Assembly (NCBI GenBank): GCA_018401565.1
Contig: JAGYKS010000029.1
Span: forward strand, 137,001-201,000
From: Acidimicrobiales bacterium
GTDB taxonomy: Bacteria; Actinomycetota; Acidimicrobiia; Acidimicrobiales; Acidimicrobilacustridaceae
Direction of reading: 5' to 3'
DNA: 64,000 bases
The notes beneath the pieces were generated by a model that saw nothing but the letters and a program-made list of their open reading frames with translations, made no database searches and was not told the DNA's origin. The translations under genes were made by a program, and so were the position numbers. Shown in pieces: positions 1 to 9,655 of this stretch (positions are counted from its first letter, which is position 1; each line of letters starts with the position of its first letter).

Positions 1-325
1 CAGCGCCAAACGATGCCTCCAGATCGCCGATGGTGACCCCGGTGTCCTCCACGGCGTCATGCAGCAATGCCGCTGCGATGGTTGTGTCGTCAAGACCCAG
101 TGAGGCCACGATGGTGGCCACCGCCACCGGGTGCAGAACGTAGGGCTCCCCCGAACGGCGCACCTGCCCGTCATGGGCGGCCACGGCCACCGAGTAGGCC
201 TCGGAGATGAGCGTGGTGGGGGCCTTGGGGTGGCGCTCGCGATACAACGCCAGCAATGGGGCGATCTCGGCGGTGTCGTCAACGATGTGCCGACGCCATG
301 GCAGGACCCGATCCACGGCCGGCAT
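1..325 (-). CDS. relA: RelA/SpoT (p)ppGpp synthetase/hydrolase, N-terminal part only
   Basis: The first 108 residues of a RelA/SpoT homologue are visible; the rest lies beyond the left edge. The segment is the start of the HD hydrolase domain: it reads GEPYVLHPVAVATI and then LLHDAVEDTG, the HD motif that binds the metal for ppGpp hydrolysis. The family makes and degrades the stringent-response alarmone in the cytoplasm. The ATG at 325 is the first good in-frame start and lies 75 bases after the apt stop, so the gene probably ends the queA-to-relA run. No clear ribosome binding site decides the start. Synthetase activity cannot be judged because that domain is outside the window. Confidence 0.9.
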   Translation of the reverse strand, partial: MPAVDRVLPWRRHIVDDTAEIAPLLALYRERHPKAPTTLISEAYSVAVAAHDGQVRRSGEPYVLHPVAVATIVASLGLDDTTIAAALLHDAVEDTGVTIGDLEASFGA

Positions 326-399
326 GGTCAGCTGCCGGACCCAGCCCGGACCCGGACGCTGCGGATTGGCCGATGGCGAGGATCGACATGACCTCCACG

Positions 400-918
400 T
401 CAGGCAATTGGGCCCGTCCACCAAGCGCCTCGAGCTCGAGCAAGGCACGCCACACCGGCAACCTCGCCACCGAGTCGGCGAACCAGGCGCACGACCGCAG
501 CGGCGGTGCCGCCAGTGGCCACGACGTCGTCAACGATCAGCACCCGCTGGCCCGGTGCGATGGCATCGTTGTGAATCTCGAGCAGGTCGGTTCCGTACTC
601 GAGGGTGTACTCCTCGGCCTCGATCGCTGCCGGGAGCTTCCCGGCCTTGCGCACCGGAACGAACCCGGCATCGATGCGCAGTGCCACCGGCGCAGCCAGA
701 ATGAACCCGCGGGCCTCAACGCCGACCACAATGTCGATCCGCCGACCGCCGGCATCAGTGATGCCATGGGCGTGATGATCGGCGATGACGGTCACGACCT
801 GATGAAAGGCCGAGGCGTCGGCCAGCAGGGGCGTGATGTCGTGAAAGGTGATGCCTGGCCGGGGCCAATCGGCAATGTCACGAATCCGGGAACGAAGCTG
901 GTTTGCATCCAACATCAT
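400..918 (-). CDS. apt: Adenine phosphoribosyltransferase
   Basis: This 172-residue protein converts adenine and PRPP to AMP in cytoplasmic purine salvage. The diagnostic PRPP-binding motif VLIVDDVVATGGTAAA is near residues 125-140, and the N-terminal stretch RDIADWPRPGITFHDITPLL is typical of Apt. The length matches the family. It sits between secF and relA, an order widely kept in actinobacteria. Two consecutive ATG codons occur at the start (918 and 915) with no strong Shine-Dalgarno to choose between them. Confidence 0.95.
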   Translation of the reverse strand: MMLDANQLRSRIRDIADWPRPGITFHDITPLLADASAFHQVVTVIADHHAHGITDAGGRRIDIVVGVEARGFILAAPVALRIDAGFVPVRKAGKLPAAIEAEEYTLEYGTDLLEIHNDAIAPGQRVLIVDDVVATGGTAAAVVRLVRRLGGEVAGVACLARARGAWWTGPIA

Positions 919-962
919 GCTGGCAAGGCTACAGGCAGCACTGGCCGCTCAGGGGTTGGAGG

Positions 963-2087
963 TCAACGACGCTTGGACTTGCCGCCGCTGCGCTTGCGGG
1001 GCCGGGGCGGGATGGCCCCGGTGGGTGTCGGCCGCACGGTCGGCGAACCTGTTGACGGATCTGTCGGGGACTCCGGGCCGGTCTGGCCTCCGGAGGTACC
1101 GGCCCCTGCTGCAGCAGGATCCGGCTTCGACACTCCCGCTCCGAGACGTTCACGCAACTGCCGATAGCGCGGCTCACGCTCTTTGAGCCACACCACCGCC
1201 GGCACGGCGATCATGATCGAGGAGTACGTCCCCACCGCCAGCCCGATGGCAAGGGCAATGGTGAACTGGTTGAGTGTCACCGCTCCGAGCACCAACGAAC
1301 CGATCACCAGCAACGACAGCACCGGCAACAGCGAGGTGATCGAGGTGTTGAGCGATCGCAACAGCACCAGGTTCATGGCCCGGCTGGCGCCGGCGGCGTA
1401 GGTCATCCGGTTGGTCATGCCCATCATGGGCTCGACTTCCTTGACCTTGTCGTAGATGACCACGGTGTCGTAGAGCGAATAGCCGAGCACCATGAGGAAG
1501 GCGACCACCGTGCCCGGGCTCACCTCAAACTGGAACAGCGAGTAGAGGCCCACAGTGATGAGCACGTCGTGCACGGTGGCCACGATGGCTCCGAGCGCCA
1601 TGCGGAACTCAAGCCGCAACGTGAGGTACACCATGATCGCAGCGAGGAAGAACACCATGGCCCGAAGGGCCTGCTGGGTCACGTCCGCACCCCACGATGC
1701 GCTCACCGCAGTGACACTCACCTCGGACGGATCCGACGCCCCCAGACCAGCCACCGTCGTGCGCACCAGATCCTGGGTGGCGGGGTCCTCGCTCGAGGTC
1801 TGGACACGCACCACCTTTTCACCGCTGGAACTGGTGATGATCTGCACCCGGGCGCCGGCAAGTCCTGCGCTGTTGAGCGCCTCTCGGGCCGAATCGATGG
1901 TGACTTCTGAGGCCGGCCCCTCCACTGACACCCCACCGGTGAACTCCACACCAAGGTTCAGGCCACGCACCCCCAGTGAGGCGATGCTGATGACGATCAG
2001 CACCACAGACAGCACCAGGCCGCGCTTCCACCACCGGGTGAAGTCGATGCTGTTGTCACCCCGAAGTGCCTGGACGAATGCCGACAT
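963..2087 (-). CDS. secF: Protein translocase subunit SecF
   Basis: SecF is a 374-residue inner-membrane partner of SecD that uses the proton motive force to help preprotein export through SecYEG. The sequence shows the first membrane segment after FTRWWKRG, the SecD/SecF signature LNLGVEFTGG, a periplasmic domain, and five further membrane segments with the conserved GYSLYDTVVIYDKVKE stretch. The C-terminal tail is long, proline-rich and ends in a basic KSKRR cluster. The start is the ATG at 2087, which shares its A with the secD TGA stop (TGATG), so the genes are translationally coupled. The reading frame continues upstream of this ATG, but that part is the shadow of secD. Confidence 0.95.
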   Translation of the reverse strand: MSAFVQALRGDNSIDFTRWWKRGLVLSVVLIVISIASLGVRGLNLGVEFTGGVSVEGPASEVTIDSAREALNSAGLAGARVQIITSSSGEKVVRVQTSSEDPATQDLVRTTVAGLGASDPSEVSVTAVSASWGADVTQQALRAMVFFLAAIMVYLTLRLEFRMALGAIVATVHDVLITVGLYSLFQFEVSPGTVVAFLMVLGYSLYDTVVIYDKVKEVEPMMGMTNRMTYAAGASRAMNLVLLRSLNTSITSLLPVLSLLVIGSLVLGAVTLNQFTIALAIGLAVGTYSSIMIAVPAVVWLKEREPRYRQLRERLGAGVSKPDPAAAGAGTSGGQTGPESPTDPSTGSPTVRPTPTGAIPPRPRKRSGGKSKRR

Positions 2088-3843
2088 CACTCCACCTCCG
2101 CTGTCGCAGGCACCGACGGTTTGTTTTCTGCGTCCCGACCGCTGCCGGCGTCCCGACCGTTTCCTGACGATGGAACGGGAAGGGCAAACCAGCGGGGATG
2201 GCGGGCACACAGTCCCGAGCGCAAACTGAGTGCCGCCGACGGACGCATGAAGAACCAGGATGCGAACAAGTCGAGCAGCGTGGCCAGTCCGAGGTAGAAG
2301 GCGAAGCCACGGATCGGACCGACCGCCAGTGCGTACAGCAGCGCCGCCACGATCAACGAGGCGGTGTCGGCCTTGACGATGGTCCGCCACGCCGCCGAGA
2401 ACGAACGGTCAGCGGCTGACCGGATCGAACGTCCCTTGCGGATGTCTTCCTTCACGGTCTCGAACAGAACGACGTTGGAGTCGACCGACAGACCGAACGA
2501 CACCACGATGCCGGTCACCCCAGCCAGCGTCAGTGCCAAACCCTGCGATGTACCCAGCCATGCGATGATCGCCCACAGCAACCCGATCTCGAGCACGAGC
2601 TTGGCAACGGCAGTCACGCCCAAAAGCCGGTAGGAGGCCAGCATGTAGGCCGCCACCAGCGCCAGACCGATGATCCCGGCGATCACCCCGGCGCGAAGGG
2701 CGTCTCTGCCCAGTGTTGCCGAGACCTCCTGCACCGACTGGATCTCAAGCTGAACAGGCAACGCTCCGTAGCGCAGCACCGTGGCCAGATCCTTGGCCGA
2801 CCGTTCGGTGAACCCGCCAGAGATGACGATCTCATCTCGTGCGAACGCAGCCGCCTGAACACCCAGCGCCGAGATCACCTCGGCGTCAAGAGTGATGGCA
2901 AACAACCCGGTGGGACATTGGGCCGAACGGGCGAAACAAGCCGCCGCAGTGGTGTTGAAAGAGTCGATGCCCTCGATGCCAGGCTTGAACGACGGTCGCA
3001 CCACCCACTGGCCGCGCTCGTCAATCGATGCCGAGGCACTTTCAAGTCCTGCACCGGTGAGCGAGGCCGGCCCCAACCGGTAACGGGCCACCTCGAATCG
3101 CTCGCCGTCGATCACCTGATACTGGGCCTCCACCACGATCTGGTCGAGTCCGGTGTCGCCGGTGAGTTCGGGCAGTCCGAGCTGGGTTGCGAGGCCCCCT
3201 TCGCCACCACCTTGACCCTGCTGGGCATCAAGAATCTGCTGGAGCTCGTCATCGGTCAGCTGGGTGGGGTCCAGCACCTCACCGTCGGTGGGCAGTGGGT
3301 CCTGCATGCCGGCGGCGTACTCACCGTCGCCCCCCGGGGCCAGACCGCCCGCCCCGATGGAGCCTTCATCGGTTGGTGCCACGGTGTCGGGTGGCGGGAC
3401 TTGCTCGGCGTCGGGCTGGGTGGGATCGACCTGCTCGCCGTCAGCGTCTGGCTCTGCCAGCACGGGCTGGCCGTCGGCATCGACACGGAATCCGGTCTGG
3501 AACTCTTCGAGCACGGGCCGGAAGGTGAGTTCACCGGTCTGGCCCACCAGATCGATGGCCTGTTGACGGTCGGACACCCCGGGGATCTCCACCGAAATGT
3601 TCTGACCCTGGCGGGTGATCTCGGGCTCAGCCACACCGATGGAGTCCACCCGGCTACGAATGATGGACACGGCGTCGTCGAGTTGCTCATCGGTGGCCTC
3701 ACCCGACGGCGCCAAAATGACGGCCACGCCACCCTGCAGGTCAAGACCCAAAAAGGCTTGTTCCCGGCCAGAAAGGTGTAGGCCAACAGGCCAGCGGTGA
3801 GTACCACCGTGAACAAAAGCGACACCAGACTCTTGCGCTTCAT
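2087..3843 (-). CDS. secD: Protein translocase subunit SecD (frame broken by a one-base deletion)
   Basis: SecD works with SecF and YajC in late steps of Sec export. The true N-terminus (MKRKSLVSLLFTVVLTAG, a membrane anchor) starts at the ATG at 3843 but falls out of frame at the run of five A bases at 3750-3754. One more base there gives KPFLGLDLQGG, the conserved SecD motif, and a 585-residue protein. The large periplasmic domain carries a Gln/Gly/Pro-rich insertion around residues 120-190. The six-helix membrane domain follows, with TAGVTGIVVSFGLSVDSNVVLFE-like sequence. The start overlaps the yajC stop by four bases (ATGA). SecD is nearly always needed, so the shift is probably a sequencing error. 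Confidence 0.93.
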
Positions 3844-4178
3844 GGTCGGGCCTCACCCTCGGGCGCGTCGCCGGACTCGTCAGACGCCGCCTCGCGAACG
3901 GCGGTGGATTCGCCGGAGTCCGACACCTCGGCGGCCACCTTTCGTGCCACCGCGTCACGCACCATCCGAAGCTCCACTCCAGAGGCCACAACCACGTGGA
4001 CCGAGTCGCTGTCGACTGCCGAGATCACACCATGGATGCCACCGATGGTGACCACGGCGTCGCCAGGCGCAAGGGAGGCCTGCAGCTGACGGGCACGGGC
4101 CATCTGGCGCCGCCGGGGCATGACCAGCACCACGTACATGAGGCCGATGAGCAATACGATGAGCAGTGAGCCGTCCAC
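3840..4178 (-). CDS. yajC: Preprotein translocase accessory subunit YajC
   Basis: YajC is a small single-pass membrane protein that associates with SecDF. This 112-residue version has one N-terminal membrane helix (LLIVLLIGLMYVVLVMPRRR) followed by the cytoplasmic domain. The family hallmark APGDAVVTIGGIHGVI is around residues 36-53. The last 30 residues are acidic and probably disordered. The start codon is GTG at 4178, with GGAGG about 12 bases upstream on the minus strand. It is the first gene of the yajC-secD-secF unit, with four-base overlap to secD. Confidence 0.93.
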   Translation of the reverse strand: MDGSLLIVLLIGLMYVVLVMPRRRQMARARQLQASLAPGDAVVTIGGIHGVISAVDSDSVHVVVASGVELRMVRDAVARKVAAEVSDSGESTAVREAASDESGDAPEGEARP

Positions 4179-4195
4179 GGTCGGGCGGGCACCTC

Positions 4196-4230
4196 CGGTA
4201 AGGCGGTCAGGGAACCCGGCGACCTTACCG
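4196..4230. other. 8-bp inverted repeat between tgt and yajC
   Basis: CGGTAAGG at 4196-4203 is a perfect inverted match to CCTTACCG at 4223-4230, with a 19-base spacer that is itself GC-rich. It lies in the 100-base gap between the tgt stop and the yajC start. It could be an internal terminator, an attenuator or an RNA-processing hairpin. There is no T tract, so the role is open. Confidence 0.4.
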
Positions 4231-4279
4231 CACGCTCACCACCCGACTTGCTGCACCCTCCACAAACAGCCCGCCTGAC

Positions 4280-5458
4280 TCAGGGCCATGTCGGGCTCAG
4301 GGCCCCTGCCAGCCACGCCTGGCTCAACTCCGCTCGTACCGTGTCGAATGTGCCATCGACGATTGCTGCACGCAGCGACGACACCAGAGCGAACGTCCAG
4401 TGCACGTTGTGGATGGTGACCAGTCGGCGACAGGTGGGCTCACCCACGATCAACAGGTGACGCAGGTAGGCCCGGCTGTACCTGGCACAAACCTCGCACG
4501 TGCAGGTGGCATCGAGGGGGCCGGGATCATTCATCCACTGACGGTTTCGCAGGTTGACCCGCCCCTGTGACGTGAGCACGGTGCCGTGCCGACCCAGCCG
4601 GGTGGGGAGGACACAGTCGAACATGTCCACCCCCAGAGCCACCGCCTCGATGATGCTGCGGGGGTCGCCCACCCCCATCAGGTACCGGGGCCTGGCAACC
4701 GGGAGTTCGTCGAGCGCAGCTTCAAGGGCCGGCAACATCTCGTGACGGGGCTCGCCCACACTGAGCCCGCCGATGCCGTATCCGTCGAAGCCGATGTCCA
4801 CAGTGCGCTGGGCACTCTCGGTCCGCATCGTGGTGTCGACTCCTCCCTGCACGATGCCAAACAGGGCCTGGGTGCTTCCCCCGCTGCGCAGTCCGGCGTG
4901 GGTGACCGCCGCCCGTCGGGCCCAGGCGGCCGTGCGCTCCACGGCGGTGCGGATCACTGCGTCAGATGACGGCAGCGGCGGACAGACGTCCAGCACCATC
5001 TGAATGTCGCTTCCCAACTGGTGCTGCATCTCCACCACGTTTTCCGGCGTGAAGCGATGGGAGTCACCGTCATAGGTCGAACGGAACGTGACTCCGTCAT
5101 CATCCACCTTCGGCTCCAGTGAGAACACCTGGTACCCGCCCGAGTCGGTGAGGATGTGGGTGTCAAGGGCCATGAAGCGGTGCAGCCCGCCAGCAGCCGC
5201 CACCACCTCCGGACCCGGCCGCATGATGAGGTGATAGGTGTTGGCCAGCATGACCTGGGTGCCAAGTCGCTCCAGATCACCCGAGTCCAGGGCCCGCACC
5301 GTCGCCCGCGTTCCCACCGGCATGAAACACGGCGTGGCAATCGACCCGCGCCGGGTGGTGATGGTGGTGGCCCGGGCCCGACCGGCGGTGGCGTCGATCC
5401 TCTGGCTGATCACGGATTCGCCGCCCTCAAACCCGCTGTCGTCTCCCGACACCGTCAC
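4280..5458 (-). CDS. tgt: Queuine/preQ1 tRNA-guanine transglycosylase
   Basis: Tgt exchanges guanine-34 of GUN-anticodon tRNAs for preQ1 in queuosine synthesis. The 392-residue protein has ILTDSGGYQVFSL (general-base Asp region), FGIVQGG, and FDCVLPTRLGRHG carrying the nucleophilic Asp. The zinc site is CTCEVC with a further Cys and the later His in TIHNVHW. The start is GTG at 5458, overlapping the queA stop by four bases (GTGA), so it is coupled to queA. A tgt-queA pair implies queuosine or a precursor is made. No preQ1 synthesis genes (queC-F) are in the window, so the base may be made elsewhere or salvaged. Confidence 0.96.
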   Translation of the reverse strand: MTVSGDDSGFEGGESVISQRIDATAGRARATTITTRRGSIATPCFMPVGTRATVRALDSGDLERLGTQVMLANTYHLIMRPGPEVVAAAGGLHRFMALDTHILTDSGGYQVFSLEPKVDDDGVTFRSTYDGDSHRFTPENVVEMQHQLGSDIQMVLDVCPPLPSSDAVIRTAVERTAAWARRAAVTHAGLRSGGSTQALFGIVQGGVDTTMRTESAQRTVDIGFDGYGIGGLSVGEPRHEMLPALEAALDELPVARPRYLMGVGDPRSIIEAVALGVDMFDCVLPTRLGRHGTVLTSQGRVNLRNRQWMNDPGPLDATCTCEVCARYSRAYLRHLLIVGEPTCRRLVTIHNVHWTFALVSSLRAAIVDGTFDTVRAELSQAWLAGALSPTWP

Positions 5459-6534
5459 CCCTCACCCGATGCGTCTGGGATTGCCAACCGGTTGACGAGC
5501 ATGGCGTCACCAAAGGACAGAAATCGGTAATCGGCTGCCAGTGCCGTCTCGTACAACTCCCGCCACTTCGGGCCGATAAAGGCTTCGAGCAGCACGAGCA
5601 AGGTGGATCTGGGCTGGTGGAAGTTGGTCAGCAGCCGGTCGACCACCGCGAATGGGTAACCGGGGGTGATGAACAACGACGTGTCGCCCTGGGTGGCACC
5701 GGTCGCTGCCCACGTCTCCAGGGTCCGCACCACGGTGGTGCCCACTGCCACCACGTCACCACCACGTGCGGCGGTGGAGAGACACAGCTCGGCGGTGGCC
5801 TGCGGAACGTGGAAGTGCTCGTGGTGCATGACGTGATCGCTGATGCTGTCGGCGGTGAGCGGCACGAACGTGCCCGGTCCGATGTCGAGTTCAACACCAG
5901 CGACGGTGACCCCGTTGGCCACACAGGCGTCGAGCACGGCCTCGGTCAGGTGCAGGCCGGCGGTGGGTGCCGCAACTGACGCTGCCCGGTCGGCAAACAC
6001 GGTCTGGTAGCGCTCGGGATCAGCGGCCGCAGTGTGAATGTAGGGAGGCAGGGGCACCTCACCAACGTCCTGAAGGGTCTCCATTGGGTCACCGTCACAC
6101 ATGATTTCCACCTCGCGATGCCCGCCGGGAAGGTGGGCACCAACGACCACGGTGACGTCGGGGCGTCCATCGTTGACCAGCGCCAGTTCGACGCCCTCGG
6201 CCAGGCGGCGGCCGGGCCGCACCATCGCACGCCAACGACGGTGTGTGCTGTCGAGTGGCGCGACCAGCAGCACCTCGGCGGCACCGCCGGTGGGTTTGCG
6301 CAGATGCAACCGGGCCGGAAGTACCCGGGTGGTGTTGACCACCAGGAGATCACCCTCGTGAAGCAACAACGGCAGGTCGGCAACTGTGCAGTGCTGCACC
6401 TCGGCGTTGCCTCCCACGTCGACCAGCATCCGCGACTGGTCCCGCTGGGCAAGCGGCACCTGGGCTACAGCCTGTTCGGGCAAGTCGTAGTCGAATTGGG
6501 AAGTACGCACGGTTGGCCAGCGTAGGCGTCGCAT
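5455..6534 (-). CDS. queA: S-adenosylmethionine:tRNA ribosyltransferase-isomerase
   Basis: QueA transfers the ribosyl part of SAM to preQ1-tRNA to form epoxyqueuosine, the step after Tgt. The protein is about 359 residues and contains FDYDLPEQAVAQVPLAQRDQSRMLV near the start, DLLVVNTTRVLPARL, and the C-terminal motifs SVAAPTAGLHLT and TNFHQPRSTLLVL typical of the family. The start at 6534 was chosen because the minus strand has GAAGGGG about nine bases upstream. A longer upstream reading is possible but would run into the divergent gene region. It forms an overlapping pair with tgt. Confidence 0.95.
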   Translation of the reverse strand: MRRLRWPTVRTSQFDYDLPEQAVAQVPLAQRDQSRMLVDVGGNAEVQHCTVADLPLLLHEGDLLVVNTTRVLPARLHLRKPTGGAAEVLLVAPLDSTHRRWRAMVRPGRRLAEGVELALVNDGRPDVTVVVGAHLPGGHREVEIMCDGDPMETLQDVGEVPLPPYIHTAAADPERYQTVFADRAASVAAPTAGLHLTEAVLDACVANGVTVAGVELDIGPGTFVPLTADSISDHVMHHEHFHVPQATAELCLSTAARGGDVVAVGTTVVRTLETWAATGATQGDTSLFITPGYPFAVVDRLLTNFHQPRSTLLVLLEAFIGPKWRELYETALAADYRFLSFGDAMLVNRLAIPDASGEG

Positions 6535-6723
6535 TGCACGACCCCTTCGCCTTGCGACTGGATCGGTACTCAACGCTGGCACGACACCCGGCCGCTGAGC
6601 GCCGCACGGGACCCGACCCGGCCGCATCCCCCATCGCAGCAGCCGGGTCCGGCAGGCTTGAGGGGTGAACACGGTCAGGCGCGAAACTCAAGCCTGGCCC
6701 CTGATGACACCCTGGGCTCGCAC

Positions 6724-7464
6724 ATGACCATGACCACCGCCACCACCAGCGACACCGATGGGCAGTCGGGAACGTCTGACCAACGACACCCTTCGGCCAC
6801 TGCATGGCTTCTCGACACCGAGAGCTTTCATGCCGAGTTTGCTGCGCTGTGGGCCAACTGCGACCACGACGTACGCTCTGGGCTCCTGAGCCAGCTCACC
6901 GACGTCAGCCTGCATCCCGAGCTCGAGCGGGTTGGCAGGGGCGACACCACTGACCTGCGGACCCGGGCCAGCCAGCTGTGGGCCTCAACCGACCCCGTGG
7001 TCACCGACCACGTCGCCCGACTTGAAGTGTCCACCCCCGAGGACTGGGCGACCGGGTTTGACGAGGCCCACCTCGGCCACTGGTTCCGCCTGTGCATGGC
7101 CGGTCACCTGGAGGCCATAGCCGGGGTGGACGACCCCGACGCGTTGCGGGCCGGGCTTCCCGATCTTGGCTGGTCGGCAGTGGAGACCCGCCGGGTGCTG
7201 TTCGGACGGGAGATGGGCGAGCTTGCGGTCCGCCTCGACCACCAGGGGTACGGCCAGGCCGTCAACCTGTCGCTGGGTCACGGCCACAAGGGCTGGCTCG
7301 ACCACGATGATGTGACCACCGCCCGGCAACGACTGATGGATCTGGACCGGGCCCGATTCCGCACGGCGCAGCACCTGGTGCCAGCGTGCGAGCAGTTGTG
7401 GAACGTTCTGGATGTGGCCGGATCAAACCCCCAACGCGTGCTTGTGCTTCCTGGCGCCGTGTGA
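6724..7464 (+). CDS. Hypothetical protein, mostly alpha-helical
   Basis: I do not recognise this protein of about 246 residues. After a Thr/Ser-rich tail of roughly 25 residues it is a soluble, acidic, helix-rich sequence with several Trp and His residues (for example GHWFRLCMAGHLEAI and LSLGHGHKGWLDHDD). It has no signal peptide and no membrane helix. It is divergent from queA and 150 bases upstream of the acyl-CoA dehydrogenase gene on the same strand, so co-transcription is possible but not shown. The start is uncertain: ATG at 6724 and 6730 both fit, and a TTG at 6658 is in frame but unlikely. Codon use resembles the neighbours, so it is probably a real gene. Confidence 0.6.
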   Translation: MTMTTATTSDTDGQSGTSDQRHPSATAWLLDTESFHAEFAALWANCDHDVRSGLLSQLTDVSLHPELERVGRGDTTDLRTRASQLWASTDPVVTDHVARLEVSTPEDWATGFDEAHLGHWFRLCMAGHLEAIAGVDDPDALRAGLPDLGWSAVETRRVLFGREMGELAVRLDHQGYGQAVNLSLGHGHKGWLDHDDVTTARQRLMDLDRARFRTAQHLVPACEQLWNVLDVAGSNPQRVLVLPGAV

Positions 7465-7611
7465 TCTGGCGCTGTCTCCTGAGGTGACCCGCCAGTTCCA
7501 TGCTGGCCATCGGTTGACCGACTGTGCCCCACTGCGCTTTGCTAGGCCATTCATTCAGCACCAGACCGGCGGGGCCCCGTTGCCCCGCAGCGACCCGTCA
7601 AGGAGACCAGC

Positions 7612-8958
7612 ATGTCGGCCAGCGACACCGCCACAGGTGAAGTAGCCCCCACCGACCACGCCGAACTGCGCGACGAGGTGCGAACCTGGCTGGGCGAGAA
7701 CTGGAATCCCGAGCTCACGGTGGGGCAATGGTGGGAACTCCTGGGCTTGGCGGGATGGGTTGCTCCGGCGTGGCCGTCGGAGTGGTTTGGCCGCGACCTG
7801 TCGACGGCTGAGTCCAACGTGGTGTCGTCGGAGATCACGGAGTTTGGGGCGCTTGGGGCCCCCGGTGGTCTGGGTCTGCTGCTGGCTGGCCCCACGATCG
7901 CCACCCACGGCACCGACGAGCAAAAGCAGCGCTACCTGCGGGACATCGTCACCGGGCAGCGCAGCTGGTGCCAGCTGTTCAGCGAACCGAATGCCGGGTC
8001 CGACCTTGCCGGTCTGCAAACCCGGGCTGAGCGTGACGGTGACGAGTGGATCGTCAGCGGGCAGAAGGTGTGGACCTCGGGCGGTCAGGCCGCCGACCTC
8101 GGAATGCTGATCGCCCGGACCGACACCGAGGCGCCCAAGCATCAGGGGATCTCCTACTTCGCCATCGACATGCACCAGGACGGTGTCGACATCCGCCCGC
8201 TGCGCGAGATCACTGGGCGAGCATTGTTCAACGAGGTCTTCCTCACCGAGGCCCGCACCGGTGACGACACGGTGATCGGCGGGCTCAACAATGGATGGGC
8301 GGTTGCCAACAGCACCCTCACCTTCGAGCGCGCCGGTCTGGGTGCCGGCGGAGGCTCAGGGGCGGCATCAGCTGCCATCCCCGGACAGGTGCTGGGCCAA
8401 CTGGAGCTGAGGGCAGGCGACTTCGTTCGGGCACCGGGGCGCAAGCGCCGCAGCGGCGGTGGCGGCGGCGCCGGTGGGATGTTTGGCTCGGCAGAACGCA
8501 TGCTGGTGGGTCTGGCCACCGACAACGGAAGCATCAACGAACCCACGGTGCGACAGGATCTGGCCCGGCTCCACACCCTCAACGAGATCGCCCGGTACTC
8601 AAACCTCCGCCTCAAGGCGGCCCGTGCCGCAGGCAAGAGCCCCGGCCCGGTGGCCAACATCGCCAAGCTGTCGATGAGCGGCATTGTGCGCCTGACCCGG
8701 GAACTCGGCCTCAGCATCCTTGGCCCCTACGGCACGCTGCACGCCTACGACACCGAGCAGCGGGCCACCCTGGATGCCGCCACCGGACGCACCCTCGACG
8801 CCATGGTGACCGAACTTTCCCTGTTCTCCCCGGCACCGTCCATCTATGGCGGTACCGACGAGATCCAAAAGAACATCATCGGTGAGCGCGTCCTGGGGTT
8901 GCCCAAGGAACCCAATCAGGACCGCACCACCCCGTTCAAGGACCTGCTCAAGAACTGA
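7612..8958 (+). CDS. Acyl-CoA dehydrogenase family protein
   Basis: This 448-residue flavoprotein probably introduces an alpha-beta double bond into an acyl-CoA and passes electrons to ETF. Visible family features are the N-terminal helical domain, CQLFSEPNAGSDLAGLQTRAERDGDEWIVSGQKVWTSG-type sequence in the FAD-binding middle domain, and SIYGGTDEIQKNIIGERVLGLP at the C-terminus. A glycine/arginine-rich loop (GRKRRSGGGGGAGG) at about residues 277-290 interrupts the C-terminal domain. The type resembles the FadE group used for branched or sterol side-chain substrates. The start at 7612 has AAGGAGA about eight bases upstream. The true substrate cannot be told from sequence. Confidence 0.88.
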   Translation: MSASDTATGEVAPTDHAELRDEVRTWLGENWNPELTVGQWWELLGLAGWVAPAWPSEWFGRDLSTAESNVVSSEITEFGALGAPGGLGLLLAGPTIATHGTDEQKQRYLRDIVTGQRSWCQLFSEPNAGSDLAGLQTRAERDGDEWIVSGQKVWTSGGQAADLGMLIARTDTEAPKHQGISYFAIDMHQDGVDIRPLREITGRALFNEVFLTEARTGDDTVIGGLNNGWAVANSTLTFERAGLGAGGGSGAASAAIPGQVLGQLELRAGDFVRAPGRKRRSGGGGGAGGMFGSAERMLVGLATDNGSINEPTVRQDLARLHTLNEIARYSNLRLKAARAAGKSPGPVANIAKLSMSGIVRLTRELGLSILGPYGTLHAYDTEQRATLDAATGRTLDAMVTELSLFSPAPSIYGGTDEIQKNIIGERVLGLPKEPNQDRTTPFKDLLKN

Positions 8959-9119
8959 CTGCCGGGGTCGGTTTCACCCCGGTTGCGTCGTCGCCTGCTG
9001 CCACAAGGGTTGGGGTGTGGTGAAGCTGCCACCGGGTCGGGATGAGCCTCACGATCCGGGCCCAACCCCCCGACCCCACTGATCCGGGAAGCGTTCAACC
9101 GCAACGCTAGGGTCGTGTC

Positions 9120-9655
9120 GTGGTCATGCTGTCGTGGATCGTCGCTGGTGCTGCCACCGTGCTGGGCGCTCTGGGTGTCGTCAAACTCATTGACCCCACC
9201 CCCACGTCCACCATGCTCGCCGCCCTGGGGTGCCAGCCGGGAACCTTGCCGCCAGGCTTCTGGGAGCTGGCGAGGTGGTGGTTGCCGTGGTGGTGCTGTC
9301 AGACGGCCCGGTGGTGGCCATGGTGGCGCTGGCGCTGGCTTACTGGTCGTTCACCATCGGGCTGGTGGTCCTTCGCCGTCGGAGCCCGGCAACCCCATGC
9401 GGATGTGTGGGCCGGTGGTCGGGACCACCCACCCGGCGCCACATTGCCATCAATGGTGTCCTGGCCAGCGCTGCGGTGGTGTGTGTGGCCACAGGAACCA
9501 CGGCATGGCCGACGCTGTCGGGGCCGGTGTCCACCACCGCCTATTGGCTTTCAGCCACGATTGCGTCCGTGGGCGTGATCGCCGCCATGTCATCTGCGCC
9601 CGCCGTGGGCTCCAACGACGCCCGCACCGGTCCTGTGAGGAGATCGAAACCATGA
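9120..9655 (+). CDS. MauE/DoxX-like four-helix membrane protein (frame broken by a one-base deletion)
   Basis: Two overlapping frames join into one protein of about 178 residues if one G is added to the run of four at 9227-9230: the sequence then reads TMLAALGVPAGNLAARLLGAGE. The product has four membrane segments (LSWIVAGAATVLGALGVVKL at the start; VVVAVVVLSDGPVVAMVALAL next) and a cytoplasmic or lumenal Cys pair in PCGCVG. This is the pattern of MauE/DoxX-type proteins, which often act in disulphide or maturation pathways. The stop overlaps the lipoprotein start (ATGA), so the two are probably made together. The start may be GTG at 9120 or ATG at 9126. Function is inferred only from fold and Cys placement. 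Confidence 0.6.

Noticed and set aside
3740-3765. Programmed frameshifting in secD
   Set aside because: The homopolymer could slip, but the same fault type recurs across unrelated genes, so an error is simpler.
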